Notes: a model not told the origin generated them from the letters alone. Positions 29,901 to 37,239 are shown, numbered from the stretch's first letter. The stretch: DNA of 64,000 bases from Bacteroidaceae bacterium (GCA_017453465.1 JAFTEV010000061.1:38783-102782); one strand, 5' to 3'. Program-made: numbers and translations.

Positions 29901-32492
29901 GGTGATGACATTGGAGGTGCCGCCGTCTTCCCATCCGATAATGGCTCCCGCATAGCTGCCACGGTAGAAGAAGGTGAGTTCTCCGTCGAACAGACAGTTC
30001 GTGATGTCGTGGTTTGCACTGCCGCCATGCCCGATGAAGCCACCGACGTGGCTGGTGCTGCAATTCACTTCTGTTGATACGCGGCAGTTTTTGATGGTGT
30101 TTCTTTTTCCGCTGCTGCCGTTGCTGCTGCCCACCAGTCCGGACGAGTGTATGCCGCCCCAGATGGAGCCTGTGACGGAGAGATTCTGGATGGTGTAGTC
30201 TTTGGCATTCATGAATGGTGCCTGAAAGTCAGTGGTACCTCCAAATAGTGCCTGAATTTCGTGTCCGTTGCCGTCAAACGTGCCGTGGAACGGTGCGCTC
30301 TCCGTGCCTACTGATACTTGGTTGATGGTGATGTTGGCGTTCAGCACGGCGTTCACTTCTGCACCTTTGGCTTGGCTCACCATGTCGGCAAAGGTCTTCC
30401 AGTCGGACGAGCTGTTGATGACGAAGCGCCCCTGGTTGTCTCGGTGATTGCTGTCCATGGAGATTTGCGTACTGGAGCCATTGTAGGATTTCAGCAGGGA
30501 GCTGTACTCGATGGTGAGGTTTTGGGTGTTGTTTATGCGGGCATAGTTCTCGCAGCCGTCTGTCTTGGTGGCGATGTTGCTGGGGGCGAAGAGGCATCGT
30601 GACACTTTCACCCTGCCTGTACTCCACCCCACAAGACCGCCGTTGTGGGAGCACTCGGTCCCTTCAAACGAGCCGTCGAAAAGGCAGTTCCTGAGTGTAA
30701 TCTGTTGGCTGCTTCCACCGTTGGCTACAAAGCCGCCATTCGTGGCATCGCCCTTGACGGTGCTGGTCAGCATGACGGAAGAGCGACAACGCTCAATCAG
30801 GAGTGTGGCACCATTGACTACGTTCCCGACAAGGCCGCTGATGAACTTCTGGCTACAGCTGATGGAGCCTGCCACGTGGAGGTCGCGCAGGGTGGCATTT
30901 CCCACATAGCGGAAGGGTGCGGCATATTGCTGGGTGAAAGCCACGGTGTCCTTCTCTGTGGGTGGCTTGGGGTTGAAGGTAAGCGTGTGGCCGTTGCCGT
31001 GGAAGGTGCCCTGGTAGGGATGTGCGGCAGTGCCTATCATCCTGAGGCTGTCGCCCAGGTCGATGTCGGCAGCCATGACGACATCCCACTTCAGTGTCTG
31101 TCCTGCGTTCACCGAGTCGGCCAGGGTGTTCCAGTCTTCTGCACTGCGCAGCACAACGCGCCCCCTGTCATCGTAGGCCAGTCCGTCGGCCTGGGCGGTG
31201 AGTCCCTTTCCGCCCAGCGTGAAGCTGAAGTCGAGGGCATGGTGTTGCTGATTCCACGCCTTGCGCCCCACGGTGGCTGTCTGCACGGTGGGCAGGTGGA
31301 GCACAAGGGGCATACGCACGATGGCGTAGGTATTGGGTGCCCATTCCCAGAGCGAGGTGCAGGTGCGGCGCACGCGATAATAGACGGGCTTGCCCTCGTA
31401 GGCCGTGGTCAGGTTCTCGTCGGTCACGCTGTACTGCCGGCTGCTGGGGTTGTAGGTTATCTGCCCGATGGTGACCCACTGGCCATCCAGTGCCGGAAGG
31501 CCCGATGTGCACCGCTGCACCTCCCAGAAGTCATTCGTCATCAGGTCGGCCCAGTTGCGGTCGGGCACAGTCCATGTGAGCAGTGCGGAGCCGTCGGGCT
31601 GGAGAGTGACGTTCAAGCCCGCAGCATTGTGGAGCATGGTGAGGTCGAAGGGTGTCGATTGTGTGGTGCGCACCTTCTTCTCCGAGTCCTCGTAGGTGGA
31701 TTCGAGGAAGAAGTCCTTGTAGCAATGGTCAACGGGCAGGTAGATGTAGCCCGACACGTTGGGGTCGAGTTCCATCGTGTGGTGCAGTTCATCGGCTCCG
31801 TTCACCTCCGTGTAGTAGGCCGAGATGCTCTGGATGGTGTTGGAGGGCATCGTATAGACAAGCATCATGCTGCCGGCATGTGCGGCATCGTAACCCAGCA
31901 TGGGGGACTGCACACTGGGATAGAGGAGCGGGGGCATGGCCGGAATCTCCAGCGTCGTGTTGTTGATGGTGATGTTTTTCGACGATTCGCCCGCAGGCCC
32001 TATGGGGCCGTTGCCCGTCTTGTGGATGCTCCACGAGATGGTCACCTTCTTGCCGCGATACTTGTCGGGGATGGTCCACATGAGGTGCAGGATGCTGTAG
32101 TCCGTGCCGCTCACCCTGGGCACTACCCACTTGGTCTGGGTGTTGGTGATGCTGATGGTGGAGTAGTTTCGGTCGCGCTCCAGAATCATGTCGCCGTCCA
32201 CGCCCTTGTTGCCCCAGACATAGGGGTCATCGTCGCCTGTGTCGTCAGACTTGTAGTAGAACAGCGTTTCGCGGTTACCACCCTCGATGGTGATATAGAC
32301 GTAGCCCTTGTCAATCCAGCTGTCGTAGCCGTCGGCATCATAGCAGGGCATTTCCAGTTTCAGCTTGTCCGTGCCGTAGAGCATGACGGTGTATCGCCAA
32401 GCGTCTTCGGGTGCATTCGAGGCAACAAGCCGTAAGCTCCCCGCCATGACGAGGCTAAGCAGGGCGAGCATTCGCAGGTAGGTTGTCTTCAT
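20907..32492 (-). CDS. Giant multidomain surface protein (GLUG repeats, LamG domains)
   Basis: About 3861 aa, started at the ATG at 32492, which opens a signal peptide (MKTTYLRMLALLSLVMAGSL). The frame reaches 32564, but the promoter at 32535-32564 supports 32492. In rough order: Ig/FN3-like N-terminus; three GLUG/beta-helix blocks (about 465-645, 680-935, 995-1245), each with a (Y/F)(Q/H)G(T/D)F(D/H)GNGH motif; FN3-like region; two carboxypeptidase-regulatory-like domains (about 1435-1500, 1530-1600); a long unassigned middle; two LamG/concanavalin-like domains (about 2780-2960 and 2995-3155); and a C-terminal tail (WYTLSGIKLAKRPTTTGVYI). It is probably exported to the cell surface as an adhesin or glycan-contact protein. 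No enzymatic motif was seen. Confidence 0.85.
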   Translation of the reverse strand: MKTTYLRMLALLSLVMAGSLRLVASNAPEDAWRYTVMLYGTDKLKLEMPCYDADGYDSWIDKGYVYITIEGGNRETLFYYKSDDTGDDDPYVWGNKGVDGDMILERDRNYSTISITNTQTKWVVPRVSGTDYSILHLMWTIPDKYRGKKVTISWSIHKTGNGPIGPAGESSKNITINNTTLEIPAMPPLLYPSVQSPMLGYDAAHAGSMMLVYTMPSNTIQSISAYYTEVNGADELHHTMELDPNVSGYIYLPVDHCYKDFFLESTYEDSEKKVRTTQSTPFDLTMLHNAAGLNVTLQPDGSALLTWTVPDRNWADLMTNDFWEVQRCTSGLPALDGQWVTIGQITYNPSSRQYSVTDENLTTAYEGKPVYYRVRRTCTSLWEWAPNTYAIVRMPLVLHLPTVQTATVGRKAWNQQHHALDFSFTLGGKGLTAQADGLAYDDRGRVVLRSAEDWNTLADSVNAGQTLKWDVVMAADIDLGDSLRMIGTAAHPYQGTFHGNGHTLTFNPKPPTEKDTVAFTQQYAAPFRYVGNATLRDLHVAGSISCSQKFISGLVGNVVNGATLLIERCRSSVMLTSTVKGDATNGGFVANGGSSQQITLRNCLFDGSFEGTECSHNGGLVGWSTGRVKVSRCLFAPSNIATKTDGCENYARINNTQNLTIEYSSLLKSYNGSSTQISMDSNHRDNQGRFVINSSSDWKTFADMVSQAKGAEVNAVLNANITINQVSVGTESAPFHGTFDGNGHEIQALFGGTTDFQAPFMNAKDYTIQNLSVTGSIWGGIHSSGLVGSSNGSSGKRNTIKNCRVSTEVNCSTSHVGGFIGHGGSANHDITNCLFDGELTFFYRGSYAGAIIGWEDGGTSNVITNCLENGKYSYVDHAGMNYKNGGKAYGNTDNSKNNWSYQNWSETNYVDTKTAEEMVKQLDYANWHVRDNAAVPILYKSMLSDQAKTDLLETLGADWELVGGNLMPIMATENDSAYATVLWDDRAKLVLNIEKTTIEDPGSIDKRDTHYNIKNAADWQTFVNKVKAAGGRQSVDAILLADITVAQPVGTADAPYQGDFDGNGHTITLDLDFDKPENYMAPFQYVGGTTSISNLNVKGEVWGSRYTSGLVGCSTDGGTLTIDKCHVSAYIYTYDHVAGGFVGCGNSATNILRNCLFDGGIANNNAIGPSWTGAFIGNITLDGYYKTTVENCLEHGGQYKGFTTSNASILELEENTCESFPGTNNWTYDKKWYNVNTVPAGMTPEELVLKLEKTQWMVDDAGTVVPAQIIAIPDYEEEILYTERYELSKEEIATGHFTQQLTTSCVDHKFNFTVEQGSSPLTPVSTGGVVPARIAADEGFVYAFNNNVQITSLKADTLQTAVTLTWETTGLGDYYRILRYDKMMEKVDTLANMYDQMSYMDRTAQPQHAYIYTIEGVTQCEGLHISRMEITAGCEPTGMVRGYLRLADGTAMAGVTVKATPDKGGLEGAFEKSTVTDEAGFFEIGGLIYQGAATYIISVDITGEMQAMDALSATFDDTKNLVTNLRFTQNNYYRFSGQVIYEGTSVPVVGALFERDGAIVKNGSGQPIQSDSQGNFTISVPQGSHTIRVVKDGHVFANNGFYMNPDDREPTKHNWQKEIPLYVFWDQTHVMLHGRVVGGDDQGDLPLGQSLSRNNLGDSITIVMQLEGDNASYLVRDQLNSSVTELHRRYAVGPVDTCQLDVYRHRLVIYPDVETGEYLVPMLPVKYKVTEVYAQGYATLFQAGEVGQTLDLTKYVDGDTATWNRIYHAAPTLAVKQYNMTGENYFGIKQYNDQDNTGKSYDIELWNDSLSYSFGHPVFMAGSPIMLMLAAEEQYFWNNDNKQYEPDVVHLPGGRVQVENGLVSTTETKEIQLDSLGEAVYSFIPQNLTFTEEGDMALKTLTISMEYDSTFYDIKPLGGKALSGYVLASKPKEQGRRIVSDGGICLIDILRDPPGSGSSAYIESGTKLNYSFTQNVKTQAGVNLSFNKGGGSDWYNGVWAGVGGGQEVGQINSSSSTNLFTMPFVATYYNSWQYNYTFETTERISTATGQMAVGRDADVFIGMTRNAVVEDAIAVRVIADSTYQMLKTHEGGTFSEAGINFNVRQGTMKALAQGKDSKGEKVWLVRDEVLQVSTHINSTFVHSQSHIEQELIPNLIKTRNSLLLSVGTDSVTAQAVADNQGFPAYISSVPEDDENFAQVGYYKQINPTDKNASQNDSIQTLNRNIWTWISFLAVNEREKVEASNLVKSYDVDGRSSVNYSEAFTLAESESRYFLFPLITGFNFSSGSFNVKNPKPSTHTEQATGDPYGMEIDIKTFGTSISIKMNVVASVDYNYNYGKSETATKKVGFTLAPSTKSYMTVDVYRTQNNQQLMDERRAALLDAGYKENDVNQMLFMYASEDFVKNIKLGENKVPGTLGGMCSYMTSTPQMYRSLVYRTRGGATCAPYEDERLTKYYNAGTLLDAKTIEIDRLRIWADEQTVSNVPYDEPARFTIHMANESEAPALATEVFSYFLNDPSNAKGAKLQIEGVPLSGTGSAVYIPAGSVVTKQVEFYPGAEFDYENVGISLFDSNDKKRIQTVYLSAHFVPTAGKVNISLPGDKWVINTESQFDTRLQQYYMPVVIDGFNVNYRGFDHIELQYKLSNQGDKEWVNVCSFYSDSLLMAKASGVCQMIEDDGRIVANFYGEIDPIEQQYDLRAVNYCRHGGGYLTRSSEILTGIKDTRRPQLFGTPKPEDGILDIGDDIMLRFSEQIAGNYLRPLNNFQVLGQTNSSNIALSTDLRFNGNGFAVSKGSRNLAGKSFTVDVMLKPDNNGQPMTFMTHGQGSQQLELSLTADRRLTAFITMEDTTGSVSKEYTSTAPIDFDGLHRVQITFQNNQDSQTTGISFYDGTKQIGQFTHPACYEGFGPLVLGGNQPYFGRGYKAPNYEGEMLEFRLWGRVLSQSEMSDYSMKRLTGYELGLLDNYPLNEGNGDYCYNTVESGSDLTLTGASWKVPDGIGMKLDGQQGFRLAPDKFQRWSHQDYTLMFWFRTSDLEGTLLANGRAEDEAEASEHFNFGVKGGSLDLHLGGLDIPTSTYVSDGQWHHTALTVCRSRNVGCLYVDNELRSTFAVDTLGGIKGNQLAAGATYESGSIKTPITGHIDEIAMFEMALPENSIKAFSRITPTGEEMGLMAYLNFSQNELQTDNQQRLMPTGVSLKRYKDKTTGQLTAQRDTIVAQDMVDRLADRTLYAPMRGTQSLENIKYSFVADSKDLLINLDVPDERIEKTHVYIVVRDVADMQGNLLASPVAMDLYVYRNPLRWNKKTLSLSTVYGEETTFEATIQNLSGKARRYSLEGPPVWMTASRTSGSVGALGEETITFTISPYINIGNFDEVISLVGEDGMNEPLPINIKVRREAPDWAVDQSLLQGNLTMNVIANVNIGGVIMNDPEDRLAVFGEDHRTLGVAGLDADPNNAEGGVAYLTIFGSSAEETPLRYEFYDASTGVIHVLLSSPEVSTFRLGSIVGTPDEPYQFEANNGVVQTIQLQDGWNWISLNVEPVRLPIGQLLGRATKWAVGDGLEIIKADGTSAQISYKQLYNADDPKNPILAWDEADKVVKIDPEQMFRFYSHGDKTAYISGFPIYDVLTVHSGWNRISYLAQLNLPVGTALADYTDKASAGDIIKSQSEFAVLSVDGDGNKSWKGTLKYMKVGEGYMLKRNAAGSASFTYPIYFGASRYNGGSSLARARYVNRSGTSMTMVAKAKGVDAAEGDVLTAWRGAEVCGVAVADTEGVFYLNIGDAKAATSELIFTLEHDDKVVATTSSHQMSYQPDAAFGTPDDPTSIDFVTSDELTADGWYTLSGIKLAKRPTTTGVYIHNNEKVIIK

Positions 32493-32534
32493 AATATCAT
32501 CAGATGTTTTTGAATGAAAAAAATATTTTGGGGG

Positions 32535-32564
32535 CAAAGATACGAAAAAAAACTTTATGCACAA
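32535..32564 (-). promoter_or_regulatory. Promoter of the giant surface-protein operon
   Basis: Minus-strand TTG (32564-32562) and TATCTTTG (32542-32535), 19 nt apart. This predicts a leader of about 36 nt and fixes the start at 32492. Confidence 0.65.
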
Positions 32565-32864
32565 GGTGTTGGGCGGATTTTTGTCACTATTTCAGACGGA
32601 TTCAGGCTTGTTTCAAAGATATTGGTCTTTTTTTTACTCCCCTTAACTTCCTTTCCCTTCAAAAAGGTTTGTGAAATTGTAAGTTGTCCATTTGTTACAT
32701 TGTGCTGATTATAAATATTACATTTTGACGTTTGTTTTGCAGCAGATTTGGATGCGAATTTTCGCGTGTGGTTGTCCACTTCGTTGATGTTTGTGTAGTT
32801 TTGTGTGTAAATATCAGAAAAACAGAGATTAAAAAGATGTGCTTTTGGCAATGCTTCTGAACAA

Positions 32865-32950
32865 CATAGGCAATGCGTTGCGCTCGTGTAGGCAATTTGC
32901 CGGGTTTGATTGCCTACACGAGCGCGACGAATTGCCTACGTGAGTGCGAC
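32865..32950. repeat. GTAGGCAAT palindromic element, copy 3
   Basis: The left arm ATAGGCAATGCGTTGCGCTC/GTGTAGGCAAT and right arm ATTGCCTACACGAGCGCGAC/GAATTGCCTACGTGAG form a long, nearly perfect hairpin around a 12-nt centre. Confidence 0.8.
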
Positions 32951-33410
32951 AGGTTGTTTATTTGGTATGGCATAACCTGTGTTGAATATGCAATTTGTGG
33001 AATATCTATGCAATTTTATGACTGACTGCCATTTGTTTCTCCTCGATAAACTTGTCAAAATTGACCTCAAAAGCACTATGTTTCGTGTTATTTTTACGCA
33101 ACACTTTTAAATGTTGTTAAATTTCAAGGCTGGCTAAGGATTTTCTTGCATTTGTATTGTGTTTTTCTTGTATTTTTGCATCAAGATTTTCTTCAGTAGT
33201 TTTTAGGATATGATGTATGCTCTTTAAGACGAATGAGAAAAAGTGAGAAATAATAAGTATTGACCTTAAAATTTGGAGGATTGTTTATGGACGGTTTTCT
33301 TTATTTTTTATATAAAATGAAAATTTTTTTTTGCTTTAGGTTAGAGAAATCTTGAGTTTGAGCACTCATTAGTAGTGTTAGTTGGTAACATTAGTAATGA
33401 ACGAAAGAAA

Positions 33411-33647
33411 ATGGATTTAAGTAAAGAAGACAAAATCAACCATCTAATGGGAATGTATTTGGACAGACAGACGATGAGGGAAGAAGAAACCTTGCTGTTG
33501 CTTCAGGAATTGTCAGAGTCGGCGGAATTAAGGGCGCAATTGAATTTTGCGGCGGCTGGACTTGAACAAATGAAGCGAAAGCGAAGGAGGGAGCACCCTA
33601 TTTGTGAAAGAGATTCTCATTTAATATCTGTTAACAAGATGAAGTAA
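33411..33647 (+). CDS. Small protein with anti-sigma-like N-terminal motif
   Basis: 78 aa from the ATG at 33411. An in-frame ATG at 33375 would add 12 residues. The segment INHLMGMYLDRQTMREEETL, followed by LLLLQELSESAELRAQL, resembles the short helical start of Bacteroidetes anti-sigma/FecR-type proteins (xxYLDGxxxxEExxxLxxLL). There is no membrane segment or zinc motif. The C-terminus is basic (KRKRRREHP). It sits about 200 bp upstream of a sigma-70-like gene in the same direction, the usual neighbour for such a protein. The assignment is inference from a short match. Confidence 0.45.
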   Translation: MDLSKEDKINHLMGMYLDRQTMREEETLLLLQELSESAELRAQLNFAAAGLEQMKRKRRREHPICERDSHLISVNKMK

Positions 33648-33728
33648 GTGTAATCTCTTGACATTCAGACGAAGAATTTTTTATTGAATGTAAAATCCAA
33701 ATCGGAAACAAATTAGGAGATTTCCCTA

Positions 33729-33736
33729 TAACTTTG
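33729..33736 (+). promoter_or_regulatory. -7 box before the sigma-like gene
   Basis: TAACTTTG. No TTG at the right distance. It overlaps the in-frame ATG at 33734, which argues for the start at 33845. Confidence 0.4.
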
Positions 33737-33844
33737 CAGCAAAAGAAAGCGAAAAGTTATGGGGAATCTTTTTATCCGCGTGTGACTTCCCAGCAGCCAG
33801 AAAGAACCTACTTACGCCCACATATAAAAAACTTGCCAGAGATT

Positions 33845-34891
33845 ATGAAAAAGAACAGAACTGAAGCTGAACAGCAGGAAATTGACTATGTGATGAATCT
33901 GCTGATGAATGTGAACGAAATGCAATGTGAACTGACAAAGAAGGAGAACCTTGCCATCCGTGATGCTATCATGAAGTATGATGAGGTGGCATCGGTGTTC
34001 TTCTTCCAAACAATCTCGCCCATGATTTGGGGATTCGTGAAAGAACTGAAGGAAACTTACAAGGCAGACGTACCATATAATGATGTGGCAACGATTGTCT
34101 ATACCGAAATTTACAATGGTGGCCGCTGGAGCCGCATTAAGGGGTATCTTGGGAATGCCTCATTCTTCGGCTGGGTATCTCGCGTCGCCGCACAGGTGCT
34201 GATTCCGCAACTTGAGGCATCGGGCCTTGTTTCGTTGTCTCGCGTCCGCACGTCATCGAATACGTCGCTGACGCTGAAGTCGATGAAGTACAGGGAGGAG
34301 CGTCGGCTGGTGGTCCGGCTGGTGAAGGTGGTACAGCTGAGGAAGCTGCTGCACTGCATCTATGTGGCGCGCATGACGGAGGATGAGACAAAGCGTATGC
34401 TGGGCATGAGCGACGAGGTGTTCAAAGAGTCGTTCTCGCTGGCTCAGCAGATGCTGAAGGAGCAACTGATTGCCCGTAAATATTACTACTATGCAAGGCC
34501 GAATGGGGGCAAGGTGGTCAACCTTGTGAGCCTGGCTCTGAGCGACAAGGTGCAGCTGGTTAAGACCAACTCCATCGAAACGGTGTATAAGGAAATCAAG
34601 ATGAAGTATGATGAAGACGAGCATGATTTCCTGAAGGAACAACTGGACCCGCTCTATCCAGGGCTGCCCGTCAAGGCTCAGTGGAACCAGTTTGTGATTG
34701 ACTTTGCCTGCGAGAAGATGGACTGGAGCGAAGAGGACAAGGCGGTATGGGTTGCCCGCTTCCGTGATGGGGAGTCGCCCGTGGAGCTTGCTGACCGCCT
34801 GGGACACCCCCGTTCCTGGGTGGACAATCGCTACAGCCGCCTGAACAAGCAGCTTGCAATTGCTATCCGTCTGTGGTGGAATGAACGGTAA
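33845..34891 (+). CDS. Sigma-70-like protein with extra C-terminal HTH
   Basis: 348 aa from the ATG at 33845. The frame extends to 33734, but a -7 box overlaps that codon. The segment around residues 50-130 (SVFFFQTISPMIWGFVKELK, YNDVATIVYTEIYNGG, FFGWVSRVAAQVLI) looks like sigma region 2. Residues about 165-215 (LRKLLHCIYVARMTEDETKR, then MLGMSDEVFKES) look like region 4. A further HTH-like segment lies at the end (GESPVELADRLGHPRSWVDN). Similarity is at motif level only, so it could be another nucleic-acid-binding regulator. It converges on the AAA+ gene across a palindromic repeat. Confidence 0.5.
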   Translation: MKKNRTEAEQQEIDYVMNLLMNVNEMQCELTKKENLAIRDAIMKYDEVASVFFFQTISPMIWGFVKELKETYKADVPYNDVATIVYTEIYNGGRWSRIKGYLGNASFFGWVSRVAAQVLIPQLEASGLVSLSRVRTSSNTSLTLKSMKYREERRLVVRLVKVVQLRKLLHCIYVARMTEDETKRMLGMSDEVFKESFSLAQQMLKEQLIARKYYYYARPNGGKVVNLVSLALSDKVQLVKTNSIETVYKEIKMKYDEDEHDFLKEQLDPLYPGLPVKAQWNQFVIDFACEKMDWSEEDKAVWVARFRDGESPVELADRLGHPRSWVDNRYSRLNKQLAIAIRLWWNER

Positions 34892-34894
34892 GAA

Positions 34895-35004
34895 GGTCGC
34901 TTTGCTTTGCGGTTATACGGTTTTTACGGTCGCTTTGCTTTATGGTTTTGCGGTTATACGGTGACACTGACGTATAACCGCAAAACCGTATAACCGCAGA
35001 ACCG
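34895..35004. repeat. CGGTTATACGG palindromic element, copy 1
   Basis: The left arm reiterates GCGGTTATACGGTTTTTACGG and GGTTTTGCGGTTATACGG. The right arm reiterates CGTATAACCGCAAAACCG. It fills the gap between two convergent genes and probably serves as a two-way transcription stop. Confidence 0.75.
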
Positions 35005-35006
35005 TT

Positions 35007-36761
35007 CTATGTGTTGAATCCGATGCGCTTGCGCGTAGGAGTAAGGTTCTCTATCTTTTGGCGTACCTGCTCGTAGGAGCGGAGCTGCTCTTCGGTGACA
35101 GAGGGACGGGTGTGCTGGATGATGTCTTCCAGTATGGACTGACTGATGGGCCTGGCTTCGTGGAGTCCGCTCTTGATGCTGTCGTAGAAACAGCGGCGGG
35201 CGGCTTCCTTGGCGCAGTAGCTGACGTCGGACGACGTGAAGTTTTCTGACAACCGTGACAGGGCATCGTAGTTGATGTCGGCTTCGTGGGCACGGTTTTT
35301 CAGTTCCAGCTGGAAGATTTCTTTGCGTGTCTGCTGGTCGGGCAGCCCTACATAGACGAGGCTATCGACACGGCCTCGGCGCAGTGCTCCGTAGTCCAGG
35401 CGCGTGGGGTAGTTGGTCATCATCAGCACGTAGATGCCTCGGTCGGCACAGTTGTTGAGCTGGGTGAGCAGTTCGTTCACTTCTCCTGCCTGGTGGTGGG
35501 AGTGGTCGGCCTCGCGGCTGGGCAGCAGGCTGTCGCATTCGTCGATGGCGAGAATGACGGGCGACTGCTTTTCCAGCTTCTTGAAGAGGTCGGCAATGAG
35601 CTGCTGTGAGCCGTGGATGTAGCTGGAGGCCAGCGTGGAGGGGGTGACGAGGCAGAAGTTGGTGCCAGCTTCTTCGGCCACGCGCTCGGCCACGTAGGTC
35701 TTGCCTACGCCTGGAGGCCCGTACATCAGGGTGACGTTGGGCGGAGCCACGCCCAGCTGCTTGGCCAGCTCTTGGTTCTTGAGGATGGAGACGAGGTTGC
35801 GGTCGAGCAGTTCCTTCAGTTCGCTGCATCCGCCAATGGCGGCAAAGCCTTTGCCCTGGCGTGGTGCAATTTGCACGCTGACGTGCTCCCGCTCCTGTGT
35901 GGTGTTTTGGGCGTGCTGCCCCAGGACTGTGGGCATCTGGGGCGCACGGCTCAGCTGTGGCCGAGGCACAGCTTTGGTGGAAATGCCGCTCGATAGGGCT
36001 TCGCGCAGCTGGCTGTGTGTGGCATAGCGCAGGGCTGGCTTGCGCTGGCAACCTTTCTGAATGACCTGCTGGATGTAGGGGGCGGGCTGTGTCTGTAGCT
36101 TGCTGAACATGTATTCCACGACGCGGCTGGTGGAGTAGATGTCGGCTTTGGCTGTGAAGGTGCCCAGCTGTGTTTCGGGTGCGCGGTAGTGTGGGTTGAG
36201 TTCGCTGGTGGGGAAGGGTGGCTTGCCCATGTATTCGAATCCCGCATGGGTGAGTCCGCAGATTTGCACGTTGTAGTTTCCGACGGCATCTTTGCTGACG
36301 TAGATGTTTTGCGGAATGAGGTTGTAGTGCCCACCGCCCGAAAAGAGTTGGCTGATGTGCATGCAGACGCTCGTGATGCTGCGGCTGATGAGCAGCAGTG
36401 TGTCGCTGGTGATGTCTTCTTCGGGTTTGGTGAGGTACAGGTCAAGCCGTGTGCCCTGGATGAGCTGTGTGCAGGCCCACTGGATGGTTCGCCCGTCGTC
36501 GGTCTGTAAGCAGCCGTCCTCCACGTAGGCTGGTATGCCGCTGAAGTTGGCATGGCGCAGGGCTTCGATTTCGCGCACAATGTCGTCATCGGTGCCGCTG
36601 CGCTGTTGCCATTTCTGGACATCGTATGCAATGAGGGCGTACTGTTTCGACGCATTGTCCTCAATCCTATATACCTCGCGATAGTCGTAGTGCCCATCGT
36701 CTAATCGGCTCAATACCTTATACTGGCCGATGTGTGTGTTGTCTTGCAGTATGCTGTTCAT
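35007..36761 (-). CDS. Pseudokinase-AAA+ ATPase fusion
   Basis: 584 aa. Residues about 10-260 have the outline of a Ser/Thr kinase: an alphaC-like REIEALRHANFSGIP, the catalytic loop position H145-Y-N-L-I-P-Q-N152, the DFG position I-C-G-L (167-170), and an intact APE (194-196) followed by KADIYS. The glycine loop, the catalytic Asp (now N147), the loop Lys (now I149) and the DFG Asp (now C168) are lost, so it should be a pseudokinase. Residues about 305-540 are a Cdc48/FtsH-type AAA+ domain: Walker A GPPGVGKT (348-355), Walker B ILAIDE (403-408), sensor-1 N450 and candidate Arg fingers R461/R462. It follows two YbjN-like genes. Confidence 0.82.
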   Translation of the reverse strand: MNSILQDNTHIGQYKVLSRLDDGHYDYREVYRIEDNASKQYALIAYDVQKWQQRSGTDDDIVREIEALRHANFSGIPAYVEDGCLQTDDGRTIQWACTQLIQGTRLDLYLTKPEEDITSDTLLLISRSITSVCMHISQLFSGGGHYNLIPQNIYVSKDAVGNYNVQICGLTHAGFEYMGKPPFPTSELNPHYRAPETQLGTFTAKADIYSTSRVVEYMFSKLQTQPAPYIQQVIQKGCQRKPALRYATHSQLREALSSGISTKAVPRPQLSRAPQMPTVLGQHAQNTTQEREHVSVQIAPRQGKGFAAIGGCSELKELLDRNLVSILKNQELAKQLGVAPPNVTLMYGPPGVGKTYVAERVAEEAGTNFCLVTPSTLASSYIHGSQQLIADLFKKLEKQSPVILAIDECDSLLPSREADHSHHQAGEVNELLTQLNNCADRGIYVLMMTNYPTRLDYGALRRGRVDSLVYVGLPDQQTRKEIFQLELKNRAHEADINYDALSRLSENFTSSDVSYCAKEAARRCFYDSIKSGLHEARPISQSILEDIIQHTRPSVTEEQLRSYEQVRQKIENLTPTRKRIGFNT

Positions 36762-36766
36762 TGATT

Positions 36767-36846
36767 TGACAATTCCTAATTTGACAATTTGACAATTTAC
36801 AATTTTACAATTTATGAATTCGGATTTCGGATTTCGTAATTCGTAT
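36767..36846. repeat. TTGACAATT and AATTCGTAATTCG word repeats
   Basis: Reiterated AATTTGACAATTTGACAATT, then TTTACAATTTTACAATTTATG, then GAATTCGGATTTCGG/AATTCGTAATTCG words. They fill the gap between the AAA+ gene start and the YbjN-like gene behind which it lies. Confidence 0.55.
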
Positions 36847-37230
36847 TTATGTTTCTTCGTCTTGTTTTCTCATGAGTTCGTAGAAACGCTGGCGGGCGTT
36901 CTCCATCAGTCCGAGCATGAGGGGAATCTTGGTCTCAGGGTAGTTGTCGTCCACAAAGTCTTCGCAGTTGACCCACACGGAGTCTTCGTCAACGGTGAGC
37001 TTGGCCAGTGCCTTTTCCTGATTGACGGTGTTGGCACATTCAAGCACTTTTTGCCGATTCTCGTCGGTCACGTCATAGAAAATCATGACGAGTTGCAGCA
37101 GTTCGTCGCAGGCGTTGTGCATGAAGATATAGTTGACTAATTGGAACTTGAAACAGATGTTTTCATCGACTTCCTGATAGCGGAAACCTCCTTCATTGAG
37201 GAACTTAATAATGATTTCTTTTGATGTCAT
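36847..37230 (-). CDS. YbjN/type III chaperone-like protein
   Basis: 127 aa, acidic, no signal peptide. The pattern of an N-terminal helix (TSKEIIIKFLNEGGFRYQEV), a strand pair (NICFKFQLVNYIFMHN), YDVTDENRQKVLECAN and DSVWVNCEDFVDD fits the YbjN/CesT-like fold of small chaperone-like proteins. It is paralogous to the next upstream product (VTDEN and DSVW occur in both, at matching places). Its job is unknown. Its position before the pseudokinase-AAA+ gene suggests an adaptor or client-binding partner (inference). Confidence 0.6.
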   Translation of the reverse strand: MTSKEIIIKFLNEGGFRYQEVDENICFKFQLVNYIFMHNACDELLQLVMIFYDVTDENRQKVLECANTVNQEKALAKLTVDEDSVWVNCEDFVDDNYPETKIPLMLGLMENARQRFYELMRKQDEET

Positions 37231-37239
37231 AGCTAATTT

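Larger units (their letters stand above)
32493..33410. other. Long AT-rich intergenic region
   Basis: No gene supported. It contains the giant-gene promoter, GTAGGCAAT element copy 3 and a possible rightward promoter near 33146-33178 (TTG, 22 nt, TATTTTTG) for the small protein gene. The rest is AT-rich and unassigned. Confidence 0.55.

Noticed and set aside
30645-32435. Long open frames antisense to the giant surface-protein gene (also 27189-28859 and 25881-26867)
   Set aside because: Low-complexity His/Gly/Val composition typical of a shadow frame; the opposite strand has a promoter, signal peptide and recognisable domains.
32555-32895. Leftward small ORFs (98 and 66 codons) upstream of the giant gene
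   Set aside because: They cover the promoter and the GTAGGCAAT element, and begin with repeat-encoded MPTRA-type residues or random AT-rich sequence.
33734-33844. Upstream start of the sigma-like protein
   Set aside because: The ATG at 33734 lies within a -7 promoter box, so it would not be transcribed from that promoter; 33845 is preferred.
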